DNA of 64,000 nucleotides from Heligmosomoides polygyrus polygyrus (lineage: Eukaryota > Nematoda > Chromadorea > Rhabditida > Heligmosomidae): the NCBI GenBank assembly GCA_947396885.1, contig OX377202.1:64328643-64392642 (forward strand), written 5' to 3'. The notes under the pieces were generated by a model that saw only the letters and a list, made by a program, of their open reading frames with translations, was not told the DNA's origin and did no database searches. Shown piece by piece: positions 45,701 through 55,405 of this stretch (its first letter is position 1; every line of letters starts with the position of its first letter). The position numbers and the translations under genes are program-made.

Positions 45701-46564
45701 TTTCACGCTGATTATGAATTGTGATACTTTAACCTTGTGTTGAGATAGAGCTGCGGAGGGGAGCAGGTCAGAGCGCTGAGTTATAGTGCTGTGAGCTAAT
45801 CATACTCTGTTGGCCCAACTTCTGCATCCCCCAATTAATAGATGAAGTGGTGTTATCCATGCAGCCTGCTGCTCCTTCTAAAGAACTGAATTGCCAGCGT
45901 TCAGTGTCTCTGCCGTTATCTTCTCGAGTCGTAATCGGTGCCGTTGTTTCACTTTTCGGTGCGCTGTCATTTGTCCGTCACGCATTCCCTGTGCTGCACC
46001 TGAATGTTCGCCCAGCTCACTTTCGTCGTGGTTTTCCATATGACCGTGGCCCATGGTCCTCCAGTGATGTTTGGTCGACCACGTGGCGGATTTCTGAAGG
46101 TGAATTCCTTGCAAAAATGTTTTCTTCCCCCATCTAAGCAAAACGTGCGTGTGTACAATCAATTATTCTAAGAAGACCGATGCAGGAAAGGCAAGTCACA
46201 ACCAATTCATTGTAATGCAGTGCATTGTTGACCAACCTAACCGAATAATCATCAGAAAGACTCTTTTCACAATGGCTTTCAGAGATCAGTTAATGATGTC
46301 CTCTCTCGACCCATTTCCATATTGATCACTTGATTATAGCAGAGTTCACCCTCTCCGTATTTTTATTGAGGGATCACATATCATGGGATGGGATACTTTC
46401 GATAGCTTCAATCAAATTCCTTTTGAATTATTCAATCAACCCTCACTGAAGCTCAGCTAAACAATTTTCTTAGAAAAGGGAAGTTGCCGCTGCTCTTCCC
46501 AGAGACATCCCTCCACTGTTGAAGATATCAAATACCTCCTGCTACAGCTGAATGATAGTGCAAA
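45701..46564. other. No gene recognised
   Basis: The frames at 45847-46137 and on the opposite strand are unassigned. Confidence 0.4.
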
Positions 46565-46569
46565 AGTGT

Positions 46570-48303
46570 TGCACATGGAGGGGTGAGGGACGTTCTGCGT
46601 GAAAGTGGCGCGGGCAAAGACGCGGGACAGTGCCTGCGGAACCAATTAGCGTCAACTCACGCAGTGGCACCCGCCGCTTCGCGCTCAGCCAGACAGCACT
46701 CGCCGCAGAGGCGATGCTGACCCATCCAACTACAGGAGTATGTAGGTCAACTAGATTTGGTGTGATTACAATCGAGAGGGATAGGAGGCTAGACGGCTTG
46801 CAGTGGCGTCCAGAAATTTGGATCTGAACCGTACCATCTTCTATATGAGAATTTCAAGCTCTGTCGAATGAGCCAGGAAAGAATCTTGTCTCAATAACCC
46901 TTACACCATTTTTTCAGGAGCTGTTTAACTTTCGTTAAATATCAATTTTTATTTGTGTCAGAATTAACTAAGAGGTATGCTTCCAGGCTAATGATGTGAA
47001 CTCCACCATCTCCTGCATTATATCCTGTCTAAATAACCCTTAAGGCGACTTTTTAGGCGTTGTTTATTTTCGTTAAATAGCAGTTTTTATTTATACCAGG
47101 ATTAATTGCGAGGCATGCTTCCATACTAATGATGTGAACCATACCGTCTCCTGTACTAGAATTTTAAGCTCTATCGAGTGATCCAGAAAAGAACCCTGCC
47201 TCAATAACCCTAAACGCGATTTTTTTCAGGCGTTGTTTATTTTTTATCGCTTTTATTCACATATATCAGGGCTAAATGCGAGACTTACTTCTAGGCTAAA
47301 ATTGCACGAGGATTCCAATTAGGTAGACGAGAGGTCTTTTAGTAGAAGTTTAAAGGTTGGTTTCAACATGACATCTCCTTAGCATTTCGTAACTGATTTT
47401 TCTGTGGAACTTTATAATGCACGCGACATATATGTCGAGACTAAGACTGGATAGGTGGCTCATCAAATGTAATGTTCACTGAGAATAAATTTTATCACAC
47501 AATACTTCAAATTGCTCGTCCAGTCGTTTGTGGCTTCTAGCAGTTTTTTGACCTCGCGTTCCACAGGCAATGTACCTGCATGGCCAACGCCTCCTCCACC
47601 AATTAGCGAGTTAGGAAACACTCATAACATTTCTTGAGAAAACTGGAGGACTTCGGTGTTCTTAGGAGGTCTACCGACTATCAAATTGAACTTGTTGGGC
47701 AATTTCAGACTGTGAACATGCTCTACACGCTGAAGGATCATAATGTCGTTTTCAAAAAGGTTGAGCACTTGCGGTGCTTTTAGAAGGTCTCTCGTCTATC
47801 TAACTATATTCCTCGCACAATTTCGGCCTGGAAGCATGCCTCGCCATTAATTCTGATGTAAATAAAAAGTGATATTTAAGGAAAATAAACAACGCCTAAA
47901 AAGTCGCCTTAATGGTTACTTAACGAAAGTTAAACATCAGTTTTTATTTATATCAGAATAAGCGCCTGAAAAAATTGTTCTGAGGGTTACTGAGGCAAGA
48001 TTCTTTCCTAGCTCATTCGATAGAGCTCGAAATTCTAGTATAGGAGATGATAGGGTTCAGATCAATCCCAATTTCTGGACCAATACAAGCCGTCTGGGCC
48101 TCATATCCCTCTATCGACTGTAATCACACCAAATCTGGTCGACCTACAGTCCGTGGTTGGCTGGGTCACCATCGCCTCCGCGGCGAGGGCTGTCTGGCGG
48201 AGCGCGAAGCGGCGGGTGTCACTGCGCGAGTCGACGCTAATTGTCTCCGCAGGCACTGTCCCGCGCCGCTTTCAGGCAGAACGTCCCCCTCCCCACCACA
48301 TGG
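46570..48303. mobile_element. Foldback element with internal tandem units
   Basis: The left arm (about 46570-47370) and right arm (about 47735-48303) are inverted copies. Outer landmarks are CACATGGAGGGGTGAGGGACG against CCCCCTCCCCACCACATGG. Next come GGCGCGGG and TTGGTGTGATTACA / TGTAATCACACCAA, then GAATTTCAAGCTCTGTCGA. The left arm contains three diverged units of roughly 130-150 bases around TAACCCTTAAGGCGAC and TTTATTTTCGTTAAATA, fewer on the right. No transposase was seen. Confidence 0.75.
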
Positions 48304-48868
48304 AGTGCTGCCCTTTGTTGTGCTCAGAATTAACCTGCAAAAACTTTGGAGCTTCAATTGCTACCGGATCATAGCAACATGACGGCTGGGACTGTGTGGC
48401 CGAGAGGACAGCAATGCATACATTCAGGAGAGGGTCGGGGGCTTGTCCCCAGAAGTGAGGCTTACGTATTAATATTAACGTGTGCGGTCTTCGTAAATGT
48501 AGGGTGTATGCTGATTCCGGCGGACTTCCGTTTTCGCGTTCGAACCTTTAGCCTGTTGTTGGAAGTGGAACAGCATAGTTTTCGTCTGGCCCCAGGTAAT
48601 GACATTTACATTTCCACAACTGTGGAGGTCGAGAAAAAATGTCGTCGAAGGTTCATTTGTAGAGTAATATAGGGTGCTAATTACGAATCCGGCATCCTTT
48701 TTCAATAAATTACCATAGGTTACAAGGAGGATGAGTGCTGTGAAGAAATTGTGGCAGTGTCATCGTCTCCTTGGTCTGACCGGACTTACTTTTCAACTAC
48801 TCGCCGCCACCATTCTCGTGAAATTAACCTGACAGTATCATTGTGACTTCTTTTGGAAGACCTGGCAG
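48304..48868. other. No gene recognised
   Basis: Short overlapping frames only; nothing supported. Confidence 0.4.
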
Positions 48869-48990
48869 GGGCCGGATTCATCAACAACTTACAGCAATTT
48901 AACAGAGAAAATTACAGCCGAAATCCCTGATAGCGCGGATTATCAAGCGATATGGTGAGCGATAAGTCGCGCTATCAGAAGTTCCAGCTG
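48869..48990. mobile_element. Partial MITE (GGCCGGATTCATCAAC family)
   Basis: GGGCCGGATTCATCAACAAC, then CAGCCGAAATCCCTGATAGC and ATCGCTTGAT-type sequence. The left half matches 57893-58054 read inverted, but the opposite end is not seen. Confidence 0.6.
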
Positions 48991-49299
48991 TATTTTTTTC
49001 TAGACGTCACAAGAAGGCCATTCGAGGTCTCACCTTTCCCCTATCACCTCGCACTGAAGAGCTGCTGTTCTTCGCCATTATGACATCCTACTATATATAA
49101 TCGGCTAATGTCACGTGTCCGCAACGGGGAGGGGGAGGAACTGAAGTCAAGAGATGCCTAGGACAGTGCGGCGTATGCCAGCCGGGTTTTCTTTCAGCTT
49201 AACCATGGGAGATTGCTGGCGAACTACATCCTTGGCGGCGGATCAGCCATGTTTACGATATATTCAGGGGGAAACATGTCAGAGTATATATGGGGATCA

Positions 49300-50020
49300 A
49301 GTGCATAGCGTAGGGATTCAGAAGACGTACGGTAGATGTCGTCCAACGTCGTAGCTATTCAGAAGACGTGTCGCAGACGTCGTACAACGTGCGTTGGGAT
49401 TCAGAAGACGTGCCCTAGGCGTCGTCCAACGTGCGTAGGGATTCGGAAGACATGCCGAAGTCGTCGTCCATGATGCGTATGGATTCAGATGACGTGCCGC
49501 AGACGTCTTACAACGTGCGTTGTGATTCAGAAGACGTGCTGCAGATGTCGTCCAACGTCGTAGCTATTCAGAAGACGTGTCGCAGACGTCGTACAACGTG
49601 CGTTGGGATTCAGAAGACGTGCCCTAGGCGTCGTCCAACGTGCGAAGAGATGCAGAAGACGTGCTGAAGACGTCGTCCAACGTGCGTAGGGATTCGGAAG
49701 ACATGCCGAAGTCGTCGTCCGTGATGCGTATGGATTCAGATGACGTGCCGCAGACGTCTTACAACGTGCGTTGGGATTCAGAAGACGTGCTGCAAATGTC
49801 ATCCAACGTCGTAGGTATTCAGAAGACGTGTCGCAGACGTCGTACAACATGCGTTGGGATTCGGAAGACGTGCCAAAATCGTCGTCCATGGTGCGTATGG
49901 ATTCAGATGACGTGCCGCAGACGTCGTCCAACATGTGTCTGTGTTCAGAAGATGCGTCGCAGACACGGACTCCATCTAATTTACAATTTCTATTGACGTC
50001 GTCGGACGTGTGTTGGGATT
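49300..50020. repeat. 42-bp tandem array with 210-bp higher-order period
   Basis: Units such as ATTCAGAAGACGTGTCGCAG... recur every 42 bases. A block of five units (from GTCGTAGCTATTCAGAAG at about 49348) recurs about 210 bases later (about 49557), including a shared GTGCCCTAGGCGTCG variant, so five-unit blocks have duplicated. Some reading frames remain open for over 100 codons because of the multiple-of-three period. Confidence 0.85.
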
Positions 50021-50440
50021 AAGAGGACCAGTAGTAGGGGAACCAGTGAAGAGGAGATCAGCAAAGAGGAACCTCTAAAGGGGGAATAAGGGGGCCAGAC
50101 CAGTTTCTCTCAATATCGCCCAATGTGCGCAGGATTTCTGAACACGGGTCATATACCTCGTGGCAACGTGGTGACACGTGAGTCGGGTCTCAGTGTCACA
50201 TGTGAGTGCTTGACTGACTCTCACTCTCACCAGCACATAGGTGAGGACGAATTAGCGGGGAGGGGGGGGGAGAGATAAAGAGGGTGATTATGGCATTCGG
50301 AGGAGTCGACCAATACCGAGTAATTTTAATTATTTTTCTGCAGATTATGCACTTCGGATTGGGGCTCTCATTATCTGTTTCATGCCACTTAGAGAACGGG
50401 CACTTCGGAGAATAAATCGTGTATATACGATAGAGGGTGG

Positions 50441-52525
50441 ATGGGCTTTCTTGATAACATTAGACAAGAAACTAAATATGTTGTATTATGTTTACTAACA
50501 CATATTAAATATAAACCGGAAAATAAAGAAAAGATATCAAATACAAAAACATTTAAATTAATAAATATGGAATACAAGGGTAATATCTTTGACAGAATAA
50601 ATTTTAATAAAATATTTAACAACATCCAAGTCAAACAACTTATAAATGATAATTGTAGAAAAGAATTTATACCGTTTAAAGTTGTATATAACTACAAACG
50701 TCCCATATCCAATGTCATCTTTAACTATAATAAATTCCTTAAAAATTTAAATTCAGAAGAATGTATTAATATTATAAATAATGACTGTATATGTAATCAA
50801 GATCAAGATAAATATAATTTATACATAGATTCCTTTCAGAAACACATTATTACAGGCGATATAAGTGTTATAGAAAATAAACAGTTAATTAAAATTTTAT
50901 CAAAAGGTACAAAATACAGACCAAAATTAAGATATGATAGAGTTAATATTTATAATACATACATTGAAACAATTAATAAAATAATAGAATTTATAAAAAA
51001 ATATTATAAAATACCACATACAAGATTAGAAATTTTAAATAATTTCTTTAAACAACAATACAGAGATAAAATTAAACCTTTACTTACTGAAAATAATCTA
51101 AACAAAAAAGTTTACACTCCTTATAAAACTATTCGGTTACTACAAAAGAAATTTATTTTTTGCCCTTTAGATAAAGCTAATAACAATTATGGAATCATCT
51201 GCAAAAAATTTTATTTACTTAATTTAATGAAAGAGATGGGAGTTACTTATAATATTATAAACAATACATTAATAAACACTAACACAAGTAATACTTATGT
51301 TAATATAAATAACGAAAACATTACATCTATTATAAACAAACATAGAAATTTCCTTCTTCAAAATAAACTAAACAATAATAATACTGAAGGTAGTTTACCA
51401 ATAATTTATTCTTTACCTAAACTACACAAAAATCCTATTAAATTCAGATTTATTACAGGAGCCTATAATAGTAGTATAAAATCTTTAGCGTTAGAACTCT
51501 GCAACTTATTTACACATTTTAAAAATCATTTTATCAATTACTCTAATATTATAAATAACAACTGTAGAACAATTAAAACATATTGGGCTATTAATAATTG
51601 TAATATAACACATGAACTAGATAATATTAAAAATGATAAAATCAAATTATACTCAGCGGATTTTACAGATATGTTCACAAATATACCACATAATGTCATA
51701 ATAGAAAATATCAAAAATCTTCTGAATATATGTTTTAAAAATGCAGGAAAGCATTATATAGCTAGTAATGGGTATAAAACCTTCTATACAGATAATATTA
51801 AAGATAACTATAAATACAGATATTATAATATTACAGATATTCTATATTTAGTTAATTATTTACTAATAAACAGTTACTGTATATTTATTAATAAGATATA
51901 CAAACAAAACATAGGCGTTCCACAAGGCGGAAATTTCAGTCCACTATTAGCAGATCTTACAATGTCGATGTTTGAATATGAATATTCTAAGAATACCATT
52001 ATAAATGGTAATCAATTATTTAAACCATTTAGATATATGGACGATCTACTTATAATTCATAATTATAATGAAGAATTTATTGACAATACTTTAAATCTAA
52101 TTTATAATAATGTAATTGCTTTAAAAAAGACACATGAAAATGAATATAAATGTAATTATTTAGACATGACTATAAAAATAATTGACAACAAAATAATTAC
52201 TAATTTATATAATAAAACAGATTCTTTTAATTTTAAAGTTAATAGATTCCCGCACAGGGATTCGGAAATCTCAATTAATATAAAAAGTAATACTATTTAT
52301 ACAGAAACTTTAAGGGTTGCAAAAACATGTTCCCAACTAGAATATTTTAATAATAAAATAAAAGAACTTTATGATATATTTATACATAATGGTTTTACCA
52401 AAAATTTTATAGTTAAGAACATATTAAAATGTATTTACAAAAACCAACAAATTTTTTATAAATATAACTTAATAGATAATAATGTGAATAATAAAATGAT
52501 TAATTTTATTAAAAACATTAAATAA
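50441..52525 (+). CDS. Intact reverse transcriptase, Penelope-like, 694 codons
   Basis: The first ATG (50441) and two codons come from the Helitron; an internal Met near codon 43 (MEYKGNIFDR) is an alternative start. Motifs with rough residue numbers: HIITGDISVIENKQLIK...KGTKYRP (~134-155), SLPIIYSLPKLHKNP (~317), YSADFTDMFTNIP (~403, motif A Asp), GVPQGGNFSPLLADL (~491, motif B), FRYMDDLLII (~529, catalytic YMDD), CNYLDMTIKI (~570), then thumb LRVAKTCSQLEYFNN. The LPKLHK and TNIP motifs and the thumb place it with Penelope-like RTs, but it ends (INFIKNIK-stop) without a GIY-YIG domain. All catalytic Asp residues are present and there is no stop or frameshift. Codon use is dominated by A/T (AAT, ATT, AAA), unlike the neighbouring genes. 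Exact clade is uncertain. Confidence 0.85.
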   Translation: MGFLDNIRQETKYVVLCLLTHIKYKPENKEKISNTKTFKLINMEYKGNIFDRINFNKIFNNIQVKQLINDNCRKEFIPFKVVYNYKRPISNVIFNYNKFLKNLNSEECINIINNDCICNQDQDKYNLYIDSFQKHIITGDISVIENKQLIKILSKGTKYRPKLRYDRVNIYNTYIETINKIIEFIKKYYKIPHTRLEILNNFFKQQYRDKIKPLLTENNLNKKVYTPYKTIRLLQKKFIFCPLDKANNNYGIICKKFYLLNLMKEMGVTYNIINNTLINTNTSNTYVNINNENITSIINKHRNFLLQNKLNNNNTEGSLPIIYSLPKLHKNPIKFRFITGAYNSSIKSLALELCNLFTHFKNHFINYSNIINNNCRTIKTYWAINNCNITHELDNIKNDKIKLYSADFTDMFTNIPHNVIIENIKNLLNICFKNAGKHYIASNGYKTFYTDNIKDNYKYRYYNITDILYLVNYLLINSYCIFINKIYKQNIGVPQGGNFSPLLADLTMSMFEYEYSKNTIINGNQLFKPFRYMDDLLIIHNYNEEFIDNTLNLIYNNVIALKKTHENEYKCNYLDMTIKIIDNKIITNLYNKTDSFNFKVNRFPHRDSEISINIKSNTIYTETLRVAKTCSQLEYFNNKIKELYDIFIHNGFTKNFIVKNILKCIYKNQQIFYKYNLIDNNVNNKMINFIKNIK

Positions 52526-52917
52526 TTATTCCAAAACATACTTTACTACTTTTTAAGTTCTATATCCTCTCAATTCCTAATATTAATTATATCATGTTTA
52601 AACTACCCCAATACACCAACAATCAACACTGAATGCACATTAACCGTAACAATAATATCAATATGTTAATGATATACACAACTGTGTAGTTTCTATTTTG
52701 GCATACGCTCACTGTGAGCGGTACTGGAGGAAGGAACAAACATACGTGAGTTTAATCAACACTTATTTAGTTTGTAGCATCTCCCCCTCTTCACTGATGA
52801 GCCACAGGGGAGGTGCTACAACATAAAATAAGGTTCGTATGAAGAATAATGTGGCGAAACGAACATTCTTAGGTATTTTTGTTTTCAATTTTAATATTTC
52901 TAATATTTAATATTATT
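50449..52917 (+). mobile_element. A+T-rich Penelope-like retroelement inserted in Helitron
   Basis: Comparison with copy 1 sets the insertion edges: copy 1 reads GGATGGGCTT|CATAGGAG, and copy 2 has the same left side, then about 2469 extra bases, then CATAGGAG. The insert is far more A+T-rich than any flanking sequence. It holds one long RT frame and a 390-base 3' part with a hammerhead-like sequence. No long terminal repeat, poly-A or clear target duplication is visible. The 5' end begins directly in coding sequence, suggesting 5' truncation. Confidence 0.75.
52788..52864 (+). ncRNA. Hammerhead-ribozyme-like sequence, permuted order
   Basis: The conserved core is present: CTGATGAG (52794-52801) and CGAAAC (52855-52860), joined by a GCCAC/GTGGC stem (52801-52805 with 52851-52855). 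TCTTCA (52788-52793), directly before CTGATGA, pairs perfectly with TGAAGA (52840-52845). ACGAAC (52859-52864) pairs perfectly with GTTCGT (52833-52838). Between the latter two lies the expected U-A cleavage position (GTTCGTA|TGAAGA). All three stems and the core are therefore present, but the cleavage-site strand lies inside loop II, so one molecule would form a pseudoknot. Canonical order would need the strand from a neighbouring tandem copy. Hammerheads are known in Penelope-like elements. A competing 12-bp hairpin (52775-52786 with 52807-52818) overlaps it. Confidence 0.55.
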
Positions 52918-53120
52918 CATAGGAGCCGTGAAGATTCTGCCCTACCATACCCCGCTGCACTAATCTATATAGTAGAACTATTTTTTACTGAAAGTAAAAG
53001 TTACTAAAAGTAAGAAGGCCTGAAGAAGAAAGAAGGAAGGTTAGGGTTGTTCTATTCTCGTGGTTTGGGGCGAAGCCCCCAACCAGACGCTTGGCGGCCG
53101 CTAGGCCGCTGAACGCCTGG

Positions 53121-53839
53121 TAAGCATATAACCGCAGAAAATTTGAAAACCACTGTAAATCGCTGGAGTGAACTGAACTGCCTATCTGCTTGTACAAGCG
53201 AAGCCCGAAGTATCAGAGTGAGATAGTGAGGTGCCTGAGGCTCTACTAATGATTATCAACAAGCAGTGCTTTCAACATCGATGAAGTTACTAAACGAAGT
53301 CATATGTACGCCGAGTTTCACCTTGAATAGAATGGGGAAAACTGAAAATCATGTCAGTTGTTCAACAAATCTTAACTTCAGCCACCGCAAGGAGACGTTC
53401 TAACGGACTCCAGCACTGTGGTTTATTCAAACATTACGCAGATCGTTGACCACATTGGGAACATAACCGGCACATGGACTCAGGTATGTTCTTCAAAGGA
53501 AGTGTTTCCCATCATTTTATATCCAATTCGTTGCTGTCCAAATACCTTCAACGACCTTCAACATATTTTCCAAACACACAACTTGATCAATCGTTTTCGG
53601 CCCACCTTGAAGTGGATTTCAAATTGTTGGACATTATTACTGGAACGACGTTACAAAGGACCGCACAAGCTTCATCCAGTTTGCTTAATGTTCATTTCCC
53701 TTGTAAAAATTGCTATAATTCGCACCAATCGTGGCATGCCATGACAAAAGATACACAGTAACAACTGTGTGGCAGCATTCAATAAGCGTCATGCACTGGT
53801 TGCCCACTCAAGATATATCTAGAATACTGAGGCTTTGGA
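53121..53839. other. No gene firmly recognised
   Basis: An open stretch ending in SNITQIVDHIGNITGTWTQ at 53484, before a possible GTATGT donor, could be an exon, but no family is recognised. Confidence 0.3.
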
Positions 53840-53841
53840 TA

Positions 53842-55403
53842 CAGTGCGTTTCAAAAGTATGTAGCCACCTTGAAATTGATAATTTCACGTTTCGTGTTCT
53901 TTTCTACGAACTGGCGTTAGCAGCATTGGATTCCCGTAGACGGAAATAGCTAGATTGCTCTTTCCAGAAAAAAGCCTGATCTCCAGCAAAAACTAGGCGT
54001 TCTTTGAATTTTTTTGTTTGTTTCAAAAGTATGTAGCCACTCCTGAATATCGGGCATTTTTACACTCCTATTCAAATTTTGCGCCCTTTTTGGTGGGAAG
54101 TTCTTGTCATAAATAGCCAGCTTGACCAGTTCTTCAAAAATAACCACTATGCCAGTCCGTGGACGTGTCCTGATTATCGAGGAACAAGCTCAGAGCGCTC
54201 GGGGATGCTGGCTTGACAAACCGCGCCATTGCTCGTCAGCTCGGACGTTCGCAAGATGTGTCGACCACTTCCCTCAAAATCCCAATGGTTATCGGTCTGC
54301 ACCTGTACCGGGTCGTCCGCGTGTGATTTCGAGCCAGAATCGTCGACGAATCAGCCACATGGTGTCGAACTCCACATGGAGCGTCAACCAAGTTCGCGCT
54401 GAGACGGGTCTATCTGCATCAAGAACAACGATATGGCGTTGTATTCGATCGAACGATCACATCTGCAGACTGACCTTGCAGAAAGCACCTCATCTCACGA
54501 ACTTGCACAAGCAGGCGCGTTGCCCGCAAAAACATTTCACGCGATGGGAAAATGTAGGAACTTTCTGGTTTCGTCGACGTCATGAATTTCACACGCTTAT
54601 TGCTTCAGGTAATCTTCAGTGACGACAAAAAAATTTAATCTGGATGGTCCCGATGGTTACCGTTATTACTGGAAAGATGTACGACAGGCTCCCATCACCT
54701 TCTCTCGTCGGAACTTCGGAGGCGGGTCTCTGATGACATGGGCAGGCTTCTGCAGTAGGGAGAAGCTGAAGCTCAGATTCCCATCATGTCGTTTGGAGAG
54801 TCTAGGGTATCAAGCCGCACTGGAGTCCAGCCTGCTACCCTTCCTAACGGGGAAAAAACGGCAGACACATGTTCTGCAGCAGGACAGCGCTGCACTTCAT
54901 GTGTACAAACCGACCACAGACTGGCTCCAGCGTAATCGACTCCGAGTAATGGAATGGCCAGCTTGCTCAACTGACTGCAACCCAATGGAGAACTTGTGAG
55001 GTATCTTGGTCCGGCAGGTCTACTTGAATAACAGGCAGTTCAACAATGTTGGGGAGCTGAAAACCGCTATTTTGACTGCCTGGGACAACATCGGTGACGA
55101 AGTGATCCAGAAACTTGTTAGTAACACGCGTAGCAAGGTATTTGATGTAATAAGAAATAATGGTGGTCCAATTGACTAATAATTTTTAATAAAAATCGTA
55201 TTTTTTGGGAGTGGCTACATACTTTTGAAACAAACAAAAAAAATTCAAAAACGCCCAGTTTTTGCCGGAGATTAGGCTTTTTTCTGGAAAGAACAATCTA
55301 GCTGTTTTCGTCTGCGGGAATCCAATGCTGATAGTTCATGGAAACGAACGCGAAACGAGAAAATTTTAAATTTAAGGTAGCTACATACTTTTGAAACGCA
55401 CTG
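53842..55403 (+). mobile_element. Tc1-like transposon with double-site (IR/DR) ends
   Basis: It starts CAGTGCGTTTCAAAAGTATG and ends with the complement, flanked by TA on both sides (53840-53841 and 55404-55405). Terminal inverted repeats extend about 200 bases. Each contains a second internal copy of TTTCAAAAGTATGTAGCCAC (near 54024 and, inverted, 55208), giving two putative transposase sites per end as in IR/DR-type Tc1 elements. The interior codes for a broken transposase. Length 1562. Confidence 0.92.
54149..55179 (+). pseudogene. Tc1-like transposase, frameshifted
   Basis: It starts MPVRGRVLIIEEQAQ; the paired helix-turn-helix region is scrambled by a frameshift near 54195-54260. Then come NPNGYRSAPVPGRPRVISSQ and RRRISHMVSNSTWSVNQVRA (second HTH and linker), and a second frame KKFNLDGPDGYRYYWKDVRQ reached after an extra A in an A run near 54630. 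The catalytic segments are SDD (near 54618), VLQQDSAALH (second Asp) and DCNPMENL (third acidic residue, DD34E spacing). A TGA follows NL where Trp is expected (about 54997), and the frame continues to TAA at 55177-55179. At least two frameshifts and one stop make it inactive. Confidence 0.88.
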
Positions 55404-55405
55404 TA

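Larger units (their letters stand above)
49101..53120 (+). mobile_element. Helitron copy 2, carrying a reverse transcriptase insertion
   Basis: It starts A|TCGGCTAATG and ends CTGG|T, with the hairpin GCGGCC-GCTA-GGCCGC at 53094-53109 seven bases before CTGG. This is the same architecture as copy 1 (5948-7154). The outer parts align throughout with copy 1: 5' region, 42-bp array, CACTTCGGAGAATAAATCG, then after the insertion CCCGCTGCACTAATC and the terminal hairpins. About 2.47 kb (50449-52917) is extra relative to copy 1. No Rep/helicase protein is present. Confidence 0.85.

Noticed and set aside
50449..52917. A+T-rich block as a mitochondrial or bacterial contaminant
   Set aside because: It is cleanly embedded at an internal Helitron position with Helitron sequence on both sides, and encodes a Penelope-like RT, so an inserted retroelement explains it better. 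A read-coverage check would still be useful.
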